A stretch of 64,000 nt of DNA from Vibrio sp. 10N (GCF_036245475.1 NZ_BTPM01000001.1:1488001-1552000); one strand, 5' to 3'; counted from the stretch's first letter, positions 38,313 through 47,799 are shown. Program-made: numbers and translations. The notes: generated by a model from the letters alone, not told the origin.

Positions 38313-39605
38313 ATGAAGTTTTCGGTAAAGTTATTGTTGTCACTTATCCTCGTGACCCTAGTAGTGATAAGCAGCTATCGGCTTTGGGGCGACCAAAAAC
38401 GGCTTGTGGTATCGAGTGACAAATTTGGTTTCTTCGCGTCTAATGATCAGTTTCAAGGTGGCGAGAGTCTCTCTACGCTTAAGAAAATGGATCAAGGCGT
38501 TCAGCTCGATTGCACACTGAAGACAAGCGATTACGCTTGGCCTTATTGCGGCGTCTCTGTGCACTTTTACTCAGACCCCCAGATAGGGCTAGATCTTTCT
38601 GACTATCATACACTTGAACTTGATATCGATTACGATATCCCTCCTAATGACGACCGCTCTCTTCGAGTTTACTTTCGTAATTACAATCCTATCTACTCCA
38701 ATATCCAAGATGAGTACACCCACAAATATAACGGCGTCACGCTACAAGCTGATGCAGGGAAAATCAGCATTCCGATGCGGAATTTCCAAGTGATGACTTG
38801 GTGGGTGGTCGACAATAAAATTCCTATCGCGCACGCAGCGCCAGAGTTTACCAATATCAATAAGTTTGAGCTCGCTACGGGTTCAAACTCAGCTTTGGGT
38901 GAGCACTCGATCAAAATCCACAGTATTACACTGGTGGGCCGTTATATTGCCGGAGAGACGCTGTTTCTGTTTATGTTGGGCGTGTGGATTGTGGTCGCGA
39001 CAATTGCGCTCTTGTGGGAGCTACGTAACTATCAGTTAGGAATGGATCGCGAGAAACGCAGAGCAGGTTATTTGTCTCAAGTTAATCAACGCTTAGAGAG
39101 TGAGAACATTAAGTTCTCGGAGTTGGCACATAAAGACGAGCTCACGGGCATTCGTAATCGTCATGCAGTGCGCGCATGGCTGGAAAGGCAGCAGTTACAA
39201 GTTCAAACGTCTTCGATTGGTGTGCTGTTTATCGATATCGACCATTTTAAGCGTATTAACGACACTTACGGTCATGGCGTAGGTGATGATGTGCTGCGTG
39301 AGTTTGCTATGGTGCTTTCTGAACTCGTAGGCAGCAAAGACAAAGTTGTTCGTTGGGGCGGCGAAGAGTTCGTGGTGTTTTGCCTGCAAAAATCAAACAG
39401 CGAATTGGTGAAGATGGCTGAGCAGATACGTCACTATGTCCACGCACATCTATGGGTGCATGGTGACGAGATGAGTTGCAGTATTGGAGTGGCGCTAGGA
39501 CAAAATCATCAGGTTTATGAGACCATCAATTTTGCCGACGATATGCTTTATGAGGCGAAACAGCAAGGGCGAAATTGTGTTAGAGCGGTAGAGGTTAGTA
39601 TCTGA
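38313..39605 (+). CDS. Membrane diguanylate cyclase with periplasmic beta-sandwich sensor
   Basis: A 430-residue protein: membrane helix at 5-23, a periplasmic domain of about 180 residues that looks like a carbohydrate-binding or galactose-binding-like beta-sandwich (LDLSDYHTLELDIDY, RVYFRNYNP, ISIPMRNFQV), a second helix (about 213-235), a short coiled coil and a GGDEF domain with GGEEF at 349-353. The I-site position reads GSKD, so the RxxD feedback site is missing. It should synthesise c-di-GMP in response to a periplasmic, perhaps sugar-like, signal. It lies directly after the RTX operon and IS element on the same strand. Confidence 0.9.
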   Translation: MKFSVKLLLSLILVTLVVISSYRLWGDQKRLVVSSDKFGFFASNDQFQGGESLSTLKKMDQGVQLDCTLKTSDYAWPYCGVSVHFYSDPQIGLDLSDYHTLELDIDYDIPPNDDRSLRVYFRNYNPIYSNIQDEYTHKYNGVTLQADAGKISIPMRNFQVMTWWVVDNKIPIAHAAPEFTNINKFELATGSNSALGEHSIKIHSITLVGRYIAGETLFLFMLGVWIVVATIALLWELRNYQLGMDREKRRAGYLSQVNQRLESENIKFSELAHKDELTGIRNRHAVRAWLERQQLQVQTSSIGVLFIDIDHFKRINDTYGHGVGDDVLREFAMVLSELVGSKDKVVRWGGEEFVVFCLQKSNSELVKMAEQIRHYVHAHLWVHGDEMSCSIGVALGQNHQVYETINFADDMLYEAKQQGRNCVRAVEVSI

Positions 39606-39641
39606 TCGGCTTGATTGAATAAAGGTTAGCTCAATGAAAGG

Positions 39642-40403
39642 TTATGGCTCTTTATCTTGTTCAAGCTGTTTATCAGAGTCTTGATTTGGAGCGATTTCAA
39701 TTTTCGAAGCTTCTTCTATCTCCGAGTCACTATCCGAGTTTGTCACAATCGGCTCTTTAGGACCAAGAAAGCGCGGTTGAGTATGCATGACATACAAGTC
39801 GAGCAGCGCTTTAGTCCTTGCAAACACTTCTCGTAGTCTTACCGAATACCCTGACTTAGACACTGGGCCTGCGACCGCAAGGCATTGGGCGTTGATGTCG
39901 TAATACTGAGCGATAAACAGAGCGCGTTCACAGTGGAACTTCTGCGTGATGATTAAAAAGTTGTCGGTATCGAAAATTTCTTTGGCGCGAACAATGGAGT
40001 CAAGGGTACGAAACCCCGCGTAATCGAGGTGAATTGCAGGCTCAGGTACATTTGCTCTGAGCAAATCCCGCTTCATTGTCCATGGCTCGTTGTAGGAGCG
40101 GTGGGCATTATCACCACTGAGCAGAAAGTGCGATACCTTGCCTTCGTCATAGAGTTCGATAGCAGCATTAATACGATGAGCATAGTACTCATTGAGTGTG
40201 CGGCCTAGATATTTACTGGTGCCAAGCACGACGGCCACTTGAACATTATCTATCTCAGAAATAGAGGTAAACAGTTGGTCTTTGGCACGCCAACTTATCC
40301 AGCGGTCAATCGCCATTACCACAACGGCAACAGCGATCACAGCGAAAATGAGCAGACGAACCCCACGCTTCAATAGTGAAACTAGAGCGTCACGTTGCCA
40401 CAT
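39642..40403 (-). CDS. sanA: SanA-like DUF218 membrane protein
   Basis: The product has one membrane helix (about 12-30) and a DUF218 domain close to E. coli SanA: VVLGTSKYLGRTLNEYY, LLSGDNAHRSYNEPWTMK, DYAGFRTLDSIVRA, IITQKFHCERALFIA and RFLGPKEPI. SanA maintains the envelope barrier (vancomycin exclusion at high temperature) by an unknown mechanism. About 40 acidic residues after the conserved end (SDSDSEIEEA...) are an extension not in E. coli. The frame is open to 40454 from a TTG; I prefer the ATG at 40403 although AAGGA is very close to it, and a GTG at 40427 is another option. It follows the DUF3392 gene closely. Confidence 0.8.
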   Translation of the reverse strand: MWQRDALVSLLKRGVRLLIFAVIAVAVVVMAIDRWISWRAKDQLFTSISEIDNVQVAVVLGTSKYLGRTLNEYYAHRINAAIELYDEGKVSHFLLSGDNAHRSYNEPWTMKRDLLRANVPEPAIHLDYAGFRTLDSIVRAKEIFDTDNFLIITQKFHCERALFIAQYYDINAQCLAVAGPVSKSGYSVRLREVFARTKALLDLYVMHTQPRFLGPKEPIVTNSDSDSEIEEASKIEIAPNQDSDKQLEQDKEP

Positions 40404-40426
40404 TTCCTTATCAAATTTAAAGGTCA

Positions 40427-40750
40427 CTAAATCTGTCGATTCCTTTGAGCCCAAATGCCGATACCTATAAAGCTTAAAACCACAATAGAGAACATCAAAC
40501 CCGGTTCGATGTTGTTGAGTGTATTCTTTAACACTGGTGTGGCTTTAATGATGATCAATCCATAACCAAATGCGTTAAGAAGTATAAAACAGACTGTTCG
40601 AATTACGAAATTAGTATCACGTAATGCGTTACGCATCAAACGATTAATGTCGGCGCCGAGCACGACTAGCGTGCAAGCGACTAAAGCGGTAGCAATTTCC
40701 AGAAGATAAGGTGAAATAAACTGTCCACCAGGCGCAAAGACATCAAACAT
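40427..40750 (-). CDS. DUF3392 family small membrane protein
   Basis: I start this protein at the ATG at 40750, with AAGGAA eight bases upstream, giving 107 codons including stop. The 106-residue product has three hydrophobic segments (about 15-35, 50-72, 82-98) separated by short charged loops (LGADINRLMRNALRDTNF). It fits the DUF3392 family known from vibrios and relatives; no function is known to me. It lies just ahead of the sanA-like gene on the same strand and is probably cotranscribed with it. Confidence 0.75.
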   Translation of the reverse strand: MFDVFAPGGQFISPYLLEIATALVACTLVVLGADINRLMRNALRDTNFVIRTVCFILLNAFGYGLIIIKATPVLKNTLNNIEPGLMFSIVVLSFIGIGIWAQRNRQI

Positions 40751-40791
40751 AATTGGGTTCCTTTTCGTGTTCTGAGCGCTCAATTAGACAA

Positions 40792-40820
40792 AAAAAAGGC
40801 TCTTGATAACAAGAGCCTTT
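40792..40820 (-). terminator. Terminator of maeA
   Basis: On the minus strand a stem AAAGGCTCTTG with a four-base loop is followed by TTTTTTT, about 20 bases after the malic enzyme stop codon. Confidence 0.9.
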
Positions 40821-40838
40821 GTGTGACATTGATTCCGG

Positions 40839-42527
40839 TTAGAACGCCGAACGCTTATATTTGCGATACACAGGCTGCCAGAAGTTCTCTTCAATAGCTT
40901 TTAGCAGTGTCTCGTCAGTGCACTCTTTCGCGACACCTTGCTCAATCGCTTTTTTAGCAACAGCGTAAGCAATACGTTTTGATACCAAGTGGATCTCTTC
41001 TAGAGGCGGCAATAGCTGACCAGAGCCTTTTTGTGCCAGTGGTGAGCATTCAGCAAGTGCACGGCTTGATTCCATTAGCATTTCATCGGTAACGCGAGAA
41101 GCTTGTGCTGCTAATACGCCCAGACCGATGCCTGGGAAAATGTAGCTGTTGTTACACTGTGCGATTGGGTAAGTTTTGCCCTCGACAACAACAGGGTCAA
41201 ATGGGCTACCCGTTGCAACCAATGCTTGGCCTTGAGTCCAACGCAGAATGTCGTTTGGCGTCGCTTCAACGCGGCTCGTCGGGTTCGATAGTGGGAACAC
41301 GATAGGACGTTCGCAGTGCTGGTGCATCTCTTGGATGATCTCTTTGCTAAACAGGCCTGGTGCGCCTGAAACGCCGATAAGAACGGTTGGCTTCGCGTTC
41401 TTAATCACATCATGCAGTGAGAAACCTGAATTATCTGATTCCCAGTTTTGCGTGTGGCTGTGCTTTTGCACTAAACGCTGCTGAAAGTCGAGCAGGTTTG
41501 GCATGCCTTCTTGCAGCAGACCCCAACGGTCAACCATGAACACTTGTGAGCGAGCCTGCTCATCGCTGATACCTTCAGACACCATTTGCGCGACGATAGC
41601 TTCTGCAATACCACAGCCAGCAGAACCTGCACCTAAGAAGGTAACGCGCTGCTCAGAGAGTTTGCTTCCCGCTGCCTTACAGGCCGCAAGCAGTGAACCT
41701 ACGGTTACGGCTGCCGTACCTTGAATGTCATCGTTGAAGCAGCAGATACGATCTTTGTAACGCTCAAGAAGTGGCATAGCATTTTTCTGTGCGAAGTCTT
41801 CAAACTGAACGAGTGCATCAGGCCAGCGACGCTGAACGGCTTGGATAAAGTCTTCAACAAACGCACGGTATTCATCACCCGTAATTCGTGGGTGACGCCA
41901 GCCCATGTACATAGGGTCAGCAAGACGCTGCGGGTTGTTGGTGCCCACATCAAGAACGATAGGTAGCGTGTAAGCAGGGCTGATACCACCACAAGCGGTA
42001 TAGAGCGCCAGTTTACCGATAGGAATACCCATACCACCGATACCTTGGTCGCCTAGGCCAAGAATACGCTCACCATCGGTCACTACGATAACTTTTACGT
42101 TGTGGTTACGAGCGTTGTTTAGCAGATCATCAATGCGATCACGGTTTGGATACGAGATAAATAGACCACGCCCACGACGATAAATGTTTGAGAAGTTCTC
42201 ACACGCTGCACCAACGGTTGGTGTATAGATGATAGGCATCATCTCAGTGATGTGATTTTGAACTAAACGATAGAAAAGGGTTTCGTTCGTGTCTTGGATG
42301 TTACGCAGGTAAATGTGCTTATCCATGTCATTGTCAAAGCTGGTGTACTGCTTGTAAGCGCGATCCACTTGCTCTTGAATGGTTTCAGTGGTTTCTGGAA
42401 GTAGGCCTTCTAGGTTGAAGGACATTCTTTCTTCTGAAGTGAAAGCACTGCCTTTATTGAGCAATGGTGTGCTAAGAAGCGCAGGGCCTGCGTAAGGAAT
42501 ATAGAGTGGTCGTTTGTTGTTGTTCAT
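40839..42527 (-). CDS. maeA: NAD-dependent malic enzyme MaeA
   Basis: A 562-residue malic enzyme: [13 protein letters not shown] at the start, the malate-binding [14 protein letters not shown], catalytic Tyr/Lys region GRGLFISY and [12 protein letters not shown], metal-binding [11 protein letters not shown] and the NAD loop [13 protein letters not shown]. It converts malate to pyruvate and CO2 in the cytoplasm, feeding gluconeogenesis or NAD(P)H supply. Length matches E. coli MaeA (565). I start at the ATG at 42527 ([11 protein letters not shown]), seven bases after AGGT; an upstream frame start adds nine residues with no homology. It is monocistronic and divergent from the helicase gene. Confidence 0.93.
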   Translation of the reverse strand: MNNNKRPLYIPYAGPALLSTPLLNKGSAFTSEERMSFNLEGLLPETTETIQEQVDRAYKQYTSFDNDMDKHIYLRNIQDTNETLFYRLVQNHITEMMPIIYTPTVGAACENFSNIYRRGRGLFISYPNRDRIDDLLNNARNHNVKVIVVTDGERILGLGDQGIGGMGIPIGKLALYTACGGISPAYTLPIVLDVGTNNPQRLADPMYMGWRHPRITGDEYRAFVEDFIQAVQRRWPDALVQFEDFAQKNAMPLLERYKDRICCFNDDIQGTAAVTVGSLLAACKAAGSKLSEQRVTFLGAGSAGCGIAEAIVAQMVSEGISDEQARSQVFMVDRWGLLQEGMPNLLDFQQRLVQKHSHTQNWESDNSGFSLHDVIKNAKPTVLIGVSGAPGLFSKEIIQEMHQHCERPIVFPLSNPTSRVEATPNDILRWTQGQALVATGSPFDPVVVEGKTYPIAQCNNSYIFPGIGLGVLAAQASRVTDEMLMESSRALAECSPLAQKGSGQLLPPLEEIHLVSKRIAYAVAKKAIEQGVAKECTDETLLKAIEENFWQPVYRKYKRSAF

Positions 42528-42736
42528 TAGGTTACCTGATATGGGAACAGTCATTCGGGAAGTCGGAACAATTAGGGCGTTAATTTAACACATTTAGGGT
42601 GGGTTAGCGAAGTGCAAATGTTAACTAATTGTAGAATTTATCAGGGAAAAATCCGGCGCTTAGCGCGACTGTCACTGCAACTGCGGCATGGTTCGGGGTA
42701 TACTCTGCGCAAACATGAGAAACCACTGACATATCC

Positions 42737-45088
42737 ATGATCTTACCTATCGACGCCATCGAACACGACGTTAAAAACGCACTCACTCATTCGCACCTAA
42801 TTGTTGAAGCAGAGACCGGCTCCGGCAAATCAACCAGACTACCAATTTGGGCGATGGAGCAGGGCAGGGTGCTGGTGGTTGAGCCTAGGCGTATTGCCTG
42901 TACGTCGTTGGCAGAGTTTGTTGCCGAATCGCTGGGCGACAAAGTGGGTGGGAAAGTCGGTTACGCGATTAAACTCGAGAATCGATATTCAGAGGACTCG
43001 AACATTGTGTTTGTCACCCCAGGTGTTGCATTGCGCTGGTTTGCTGAAAATCAGCTGGCGGATTTTTCTGTCGTGGTGGTGGATGAGTTCCATGAACGTC
43101 GCTGGGATACTGACCTGCTGGTCGCTCTGCTGCAACAAAAACAGAGTCATCGCACCATTATTACTTCGGCAACCATTGAAGGACAGAAACTGGCGAACTA
43201 TTTCGGTGCGAAACGACTTGTTGCCAGCGGACGAGTATATAAGGTCGATGTTACCCACCTTCGGGAAGACAGTCGCCAGCTTCCAGATAGTCGCTATCTT
43301 GATAGTCGAATCAAACAAGAGCTCGAACTGCGCTTGGAAGAAACTCAAGGCGATGTATTGGTTTTCTTGCCGGGAAGAAAAGAGATCCAGCAGGTGAAAA
43401 GTACCCTTGCCGCCCTCTGTGAAAGCCGCGATATACTCGTGACTCCACTGCATGCTTCGGTGAGCGATGAGGAAAGAGCGCTGGCAATGACAGTGCAATC
43501 GAAGCAAAAAGTGGTGCTAGCGACCAATGTAGCAGAAACCTCGTTAACCATTCCCAATATCGCGTTGGTGATTGATTCAGGACTGGAACGCCGTAATGTT
43601 CAGCGTAACGGTCAAACGACTCTTATGCTTACACATATATCAAAAGCAAGCGCAGCCCAGCGTGCAGGACGAGCAGGACGCGTTATGAATGGCGTTTGTG
43701 TGCGTTTGTATGGAGAACATGCGGCTCTAGAGTCCGTTACGCCCCCAGAACTCCAGCGTGAGTCCATCGTCGAGCCAATGCTAGCAGCAGCAGTATGTGG
43801 CCACCGTCTTGAAACACTGTCGTTTATTGATTCGATTCCGGAGAAATCCCTCACCAGTGCAAAGGCGCAGCTCCTTGAGTTAGGTGCGATTGACCAAAAT
43901 GGGATTACAGCTCACGGCCACAAACTTGCTCCATTGCCGATTGATACTGTTTATGCGGATTTGGTCACCAAAATGCCCACTAGGGTGCTAAAAGAGGTGA
44001 TGATTGATCTTACGGCGGCGATTTGCACTACAGGCAGACTATATCAACTAACCAGCAACGAAGAGGTGCTGGAGCGACTTGAGCAAGAAGAAAGATATGG
44101 TTGTGATGGTGAGTTGATGGTGGGATTGGTACGAGGTCGGCGCTACTCAGGCGTTACTGTGGATCCAGACGCGCTGCGTGAGGCGCAAGGGTTATCCGAT
44201 CAAATGCGCGCTGCCTTTGAATTGCCCGCGCTGGAAGTGGCTTCTCGTTACGACAGAGGGCAGTGGCTTGCCGAGATGATAAATGCAAACCCAAAACTGG
44301 TGTTTGTCCGACGTGAGCGCAGGCGCGATGCCTTTGGTAATGGTCATATCGAAGTTTTACTGGGTAGAGCTAGCCGTTTGAAAAATCACTCTGAGGCCGC
44401 GTTAGTGCTGTCGACGCACTCTCTACCAGGTAGAGGTGTGAAACAAACTATGACGTTAGGGACGCTCATGATTCCTGTGGATCTCGCTATGTTGCGGGAA
44501 CAAGGAATCGGACAGTGGGAAGCTGGGGAAGCTGAACAGACGGAGCAAGGCCTAATTAGCCACGAGCATTTTGTGTATGCTGGACGTACTATCGGTCATC
44601 GTATCGGTCAACCTCAGGGAGAGGCTGCACTTGAAGTGATCACCAAGGCGATAGTTGACGGTCATTTGTTTCCAGGGCTTGCACTCGCAATTAGCCAACA
44701 GATGCAACATTGGCAGCTCTATCAGGATTTGGGATTAGCAGAGGGAGGTGGTAGCGGCACCGTTTCCACCGTTGAGCAATGGTTCTATCATCAGTTGGCT
44801 GAGCTCGGTGTCGAGAACCAAGAGGATCTTGACTTGATTGACGCCAGTGACTTTCAGTTTGAAGGGATCCCAGAGTGGGAATACCAAGATTTTGCAGAGA
44901 AATACCCGTTAACTGTGCAGCTTAGTGGGCTGACATTGTCAGTACATTATTTTGGTAAAGGAAAATTGGTGGAAGTGAGCTACCAATCTGGTTCGCGAAA
45001 AGAAGATCCAAGACGCAAAGAATTGCCTGCTTGGTCGGGGTGGCGGGTCAAATATCGCAAGGCAAGCCGAGTGTTGGATTTGCGGTAA
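42737..45088 (+). CDS. DEAH-type ATP-dependent helicase (HrpA/HrpB-like)
   Basis: The 783-residue protein is a superfamily 2 helicase: Walker A AETGSGKST at 25-33, DEFH at 116-119 (a DEAH variant shared with HrpB), TSATIEG as motif III, VLATNVAETSLTIPN and QRAGRAGR as motifs V and VI. After the helicase-associated domain, residues 480-783 do not resemble the E. coli HrpB C-terminus that I know, so I leave the symbol open. The role, probably RNA unwinding, is inferred from family. It stands alone, divergent from maeA, and no clear terminator follows; the next 224 bases are AT-rich without features. Confidence 0.85.
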   Translation: MILPIDAIEHDVKNALTHSHLIVEAETGSGKSTRLPIWAMEQGRVLVVEPRRIACTSLAEFVAESLGDKVGGKVGYAIKLENRYSEDSNIVFVTPGVALRWFAENQLADFSVVVVDEFHERRWDTDLLVALLQQKQSHRTIITSATIEGQKLANYFGAKRLVASGRVYKVDVTHLREDSRQLPDSRYLDSRIKQELELRLEETQGDVLVFLPGRKEIQQVKSTLAALCESRDILVTPLHASVSDEERALAMTVQSKQKVVLATNVAETSLTIPNIALVIDSGLERRNVQRNGQTTLMLTHISKASAAQRAGRAGRVMNGVCVRLYGEHAALESVTPPELQRESIVEPMLAAAVCGHRLETLSFIDSIPEKSLTSAKAQLLELGAIDQNGITAHGHKLAPLPIDTVYADLVTKMPTRVLKEVMIDLTAAICTTGRLYQLTSNEEVLERLEQEERYGCDGELMVGLVRGRRYSGVTVDPDALREAQGLSDQMRAAFELPALEVASRYDRGQWLAEMINANPKLVFVRRERRRDAFGNGHIEVLLGRASRLKNHSEAALVLSTHSLPGRGVKQTMTLGTLMIPVDLAMLREQGIGQWEAGEAEQTEQGLISHEHFVYAGRTIGHRIGQPQGEAALEVITKAIVDGHLFPGLALAISQQMQHWQLYQDLGLAEGGGSGTVSTVEQWFYHQLAELGVENQEDLDLIDASDFQFEGIPEWEYQDFAEKYPLTVQLSGLTLSVHYFGKGKLVEVSYQSGSRKEDPRRKELPAWSGWRVKYRKASRVLDLR

Positions 45089-45318
45089 ATGGTTCGGGCT
45101 TCGAATTAAATAACCATAAGAAACGATAGAGTGCACAACAGGTTACACAACAGAGTGGCGTTTGATGTTTGTATGTTCAAGAGATGTTGCGAGTTGGGTT
45201 TTTATATCACTTTTCTATGCGTTATATGGCTATAAAAGACTATTTTTATATATCCCATTGCTATATAAGCGAGTATGAATAATAGTAATTAGCGAGCATT
45301 CTGCAATCGGGAGTGAAG

Positions 45319-45705
45319 ATGTGTGATGATAAAAAATCGCCAGTGGAGTTTGATTACACCAGTTTTCTCGGCGAATCGTGCAGTAAAAAATGGACTTTCC
45401 TCGAAGCTATTGCTTCGGTGGCTCCTGTGTTTGGTGAAGCGTGGAAAGAGACAACGAAGCAAGACAGTGATCCAGACAGCCGTCTATGGCAAATTGCCTT
45501 GCAGTCGCTCTCTAGCCGCCGTAGTGACGAATCTAATTTGGTATCGTTGATCCGTATTGCAAGGGATGAGCATATCGAACGTTTGCAAGTCATCATGCCA
45601 TATTCACTAGAGCCGGAACAAATCAGCAAGATACAGAATAAGGCGAATGCAGTAATTACCGCGCTGCCGGATGATGATGTGCTTATCGCGGAAATTCAAG
45701 CGTAG
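45319..45705 (+). CDS. Hypothetical protein, 128 residues
   Basis: I do not recognise this family. The ATG at 45319 sits six bases behind GGGAG, better than the GTG two codons earlier. The product is soluble, mildly acidic and mainly helical, with no signal peptide or membrane segment. Two cysteines (MCDDK, ESCSKKW) are near the N-terminus. It is followed by a strong terminator shared with purC and has a 230-base upstream region, so it appears to be an independent gene. Codon usage looks like that of the neighbours. Confidence 0.7.
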   Translation: MCDDKKSPVEFDYTSFLGESCSKKWTFLEAIASVAPVFGEAWKETTKQDSDPDSRLWQIALQSLSSRRSDESNLVSLIRIARDEHIERLQVIMPYSLEPEQISKIQNKANAVITALPDDDVLIAEIQA

Positions 45706-45718
45706 TTATTTAAAATAT

Positions 45719-45749
45719 AAAGAGGGGAGCCCATGGCTCCCCTCTTTAT
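45719..45749. terminator. Bidirectional terminator between the 128-residue protein gene and purC
   Basis: A 13-base perfect stem AAAGAGGGGAGCC with a three-base loop lies between convergent stop codons, with A/T tails on both sides. Confidence 0.9.
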
Positions 45750-45767
45750 TAATGATTTCACTGAGGC

Positions 45768-46874
45768 TTAATCGGCTATCAAATCGTATTCAGTACGCAG
45801 AATATCAATGATCTCTTGCTTTGGATTCTCGCTCAATGTGATTGGGCGTCCAGTGATTTTTTCAGCAATGCCTGTGTAGGTGCGAGAAACATCCATCAAT
45901 GCCTCTAGTGGCAGCGCGTTGTCCTTTGCCAATGCTTCACGCTCTGGCATACGCTCTTTGTTAAGCAGAATGTCTGGATCAGGGAAGTGGTTAAGTAGGA
46001 ACTGGCGGAAACCTTCTTTTGAATTTTCCACAATCTCACCTTGCTGATAAGCGTTGGTGTCCCAAATGCGTGATGAATCTGGCGTACCAACTTCATCCAT
46101 GTAGATCAGTTTTTCATTGCCTTTAGAGTCAGTCACATAGCCAAACTCAAATTTGGTATCAACAAACGTTTGGTCAATTGCTTCAAGGGCTTGGCTAATC
46201 ACACCAAAACCATCTTTCAATAGCTTTTCGTAGCTGTCGATGTCGTTAGCACTTGAGAAATTAAACGCTTCGAAGTTGTCGCTGATGTTTTGGCGCGTGA
46301 TGTTCACATCATCGGCTTCTGGTACACCTGGAATGCCGCGCAAAATGCCTTTTGTAGATGGTGTAATGAGAATTTCATCCAGTTTAGAATCTTTCTCTAG
46401 ACCCTCTGGCAAGGTAATACCACAGAACTCACGTTCACCTTTTTCATACGCACGCCACATTGAGCCTGTGATGTATTGACGGCAGATAGCTTCAATCATT
46501 ACCGGTTTGGCTTTTTGAACGATCCACACGAATGGGTGAGGGATATCAAGAATATGGCTGTCAGCGAGGCCGTTGTCTTTGAAAAGTTGGAACCAGTGGT
46601 TAGAGATGGCGTTAAGCGCAGCACCTTTACCAGGAACGCCGCGAAGATCGCCTTCACCGTGCCAAATACAATCAAACGCAGAAATACGGTCACTGATGAC
46701 CATAATCGCTAGCGGCGCATCTTCTGCCACATCGTAGCCTTTTTGTTTGATTAGGCGGCGGCTATCTTCTTCAGTCAACCAATAGACAGAACGTACCTTG
46801 CCACTGTGTACAGGCTTATCGGTACGGATTGGGAGATCGTCGTTTACGGCTAGAACTTGATCAGCAAGACTCAT
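45768..46874 (-). CDS. purC: Phosphoribosylaminoimidazole-succinocarboxamide synthase PurC
   Basis: A 368-codon SAICAR synthetase that joins aspartate to CAIR in purine synthesis. Typical stretches are [11 protein letters not shown] (ATP loop), [24 protein letters not shown] and [14 protein letters not shown]. The 367-residue length is that of the longer Vibrio/Pasteurella type rather than the 237-residue E. coli enzyme, so it belongs to the second PurC subtype. I start at the ATG at 46874, eight bases after AGGA. A PurR-type operator lies 115-130 bases upstream, so purine repression is expected. The gene is monocistronic. Confidence 0.94.
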   Translation of the reverse strand: MSLADQVLAVNDDLPIRTDKPVHSGKVRSVYWLTEEDSRRLIKQKGYDVAEDAPLAIMVISDRISAFDCIWHGEGDLRGVPGKGAALNAISNHWFQLFKDNGLADSHILDIPHPFVWIVQKAKPVMIEAICRQYITGSMWRAYEKGEREFCGITLPEGLEKDSKLDEILITPSTKGILRGIPGVPEADDVNITRQNISDNFEAFNFSSANDIDSYEKLLKDGFGVISQALEAIDQTFVDTKFEFGYVTDSKGNEKLIYMDEVGTPDSSRIWDTNAYQQGEIVENSKEGFRQFLLNHFPDPDILLNKERMPEREALAKDNALPLEALMDVSRTYTGIAEKITGRPITLSENPKQEIIDILRTEYDLIAD

Positions 46875-46988
46875 GGAGACATTCCTATCTGGTTTACAGT
46901 CGCGATACTGGGCGACAACAAGTGGAAGAGTGGAATCACTCATAATTGCCACGCATCATACCAGAACTGTTTGATCCTGCCAGAGAAA

Positions 46989-47004
46989 AAGCAAACGTTT
47001 GCGC
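46989..47004 (-). promoter_or_regulatory. PurR operator upstream of purC
   Basis: GCAAACGTTTGC at 46991-47002 is a perfect palindrome and the 16-base site differs from the PurR consensus ACGCAAACGTTTGCGT only at the outer bases. It lies about 115 bases before the purC start codon, a usual place for a pur operator. Confidence 0.8.
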
Positions 47005-47146
47005 AATTAGTTATTAAACTAACGTTAATCGATGAAAAAGTACGCTTTGATAAGAGAAAAACTTTACGTAACAGACTGGTAATAAGTGACTTGCTATAGA
47101 ACTAAGTACAGGAAGAACAGGATAAACAACAACGCGAATGATGGCC

Positions 47147-47194
47147 CATCGTCAAGCGCCTAAGGGGCAGTGAGTCCGTAGATGCTTGACGATG
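47147..47194. repeat. 11-bp inverted repeat with 26-base loop between sulA and purC
   Basis: CATCGTCAAGC at 47147-47157 pairs perfectly with GCTTGACGATG at 47184-47194. It begins 11 bases after the sulA stop on the minus strand but has no T run, so it is not a standard terminator. It might be a structured 3' end or a small RNA element. Confidence 0.5.
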
Positions 47195-47204
47195 AATTTA
47201 AGAA

Positions 47205-47606
47205 TTAGTGCAGGTAATGCTCACCAGATAGGAAAATCACTTCACATTGATGGCCTAGTGCTAATGCATTCAAAGTCGCTTGCTGCTGAGTCGTGAATGA
47301 GCCATTGGCGATGATGGCACAGGCATTACCAGAGCGAATGGCTTTTTCTACTACCTGATACTGGGTAAGACTTGCCGATGGCTTCATTTGTACCATGTGA
47401 TTGCCAAGCTTATGGAAATGCAGAACTTGGCTTGTTGACGGGCGAGGGCACTCTGCTGTTAACAAAATCCATTGAGGTCTAGAGGTTAATTGCGACAACT
47501 TTTCAAGGATCTCATCCTGGATCCCACGTTGTGCAGCCGCACTGTCAAATGAAGTGTATGAGCGTGAAACATTGTATCTAGACTGCATTGAATTGTTGAT
47601 TAACAT
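47205..47606 (-). CDS. sulA: SulA-type SOS cell-division inhibitor
   Basis: The 133-residue protein has the SulA-family pattern: a short variable N-terminus, then RPQWILLTAECPRPSTSQV (matching the QxWxxWLTP segment), VVEKAIRSGNACAII (matching VRALRTGNYSVVI) and a C-terminus ending HYLH, close to the E. coli NLYH end. SulA binds FtsZ and halts division during DNA damage; E. coli SulA has 169 residues, so this is a shorter form. AAGGA lies nine bases before the ATG at 47606. A LexA-like box upstream supports the call. The assignment is by pattern and context, not long identity. Confidence 0.75.
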   Translation of the reverse strand: MLINNSMQSRYNVSRSYTSFDSAAAQRGIQDEILEKLSQLTSRPQWILLTAECPRPSTSQVLHFHKLGNHMVQMKPSASLTQYQVVEKAIRSGNACAIIANGSFTTQQQATLNALALGHQCEVIFLSGEHYLH

Positions 47607-47627
47607 AACCCTGTTCCTTTATACATG

Positions 47628-47643
47628 TTGTATGGATATACAG
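47628..47643 (-). promoter_or_regulatory. LexA-like SOS box upstream of sulA
   Basis: On the minus strand the site reads CTGT-ATATCCAT-ACAA, one base off the CTGT-N8-ACAG core, 22 bases before the sulA start codon. Confidence 0.65.
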
Positions 47644-47799
47644 TAGTTTTTTGCAGGGGAAAGATCAAGCACTTTTTGAGCACTAATTCTTCAAGTGAAT
47701 TTAAAGTCATGTTTTTATTGGTATTTATTTTCTAACAGAATGGAATGTTTGGTAAAGGTTTCTCGCTATACAGTACTGGCCATAAAAAACTACTGTATA
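47637..47799. repeat. 16-bp perfect inverted repeat spanning 163 bp upstream of sulA
   Basis: TATACAGTAGTTTTTT at 47637-47652 is exactly inverted at 47784-47799, and a third copy of its first nine bases (TATACAGTA) lies at 47767-47775. The region between has no credible gene; a 74-codon plus-strand frame over it looks non-coding. The left arm overlaps the LexA-like box. The arrangement could be a small non-autonomous element with terminal repeats, or several LexA half-sites. The rest of 47607-47938 holds only the terminator listed next. Confidence 0.6.

Noticed and set aside
42737..45088. Naming the helicase hrpB
   Set aside because: The helicase core and DEFH box fit, but the C-terminal third does not resemble the HrpB C-terminal domain I know, so only the family is given.
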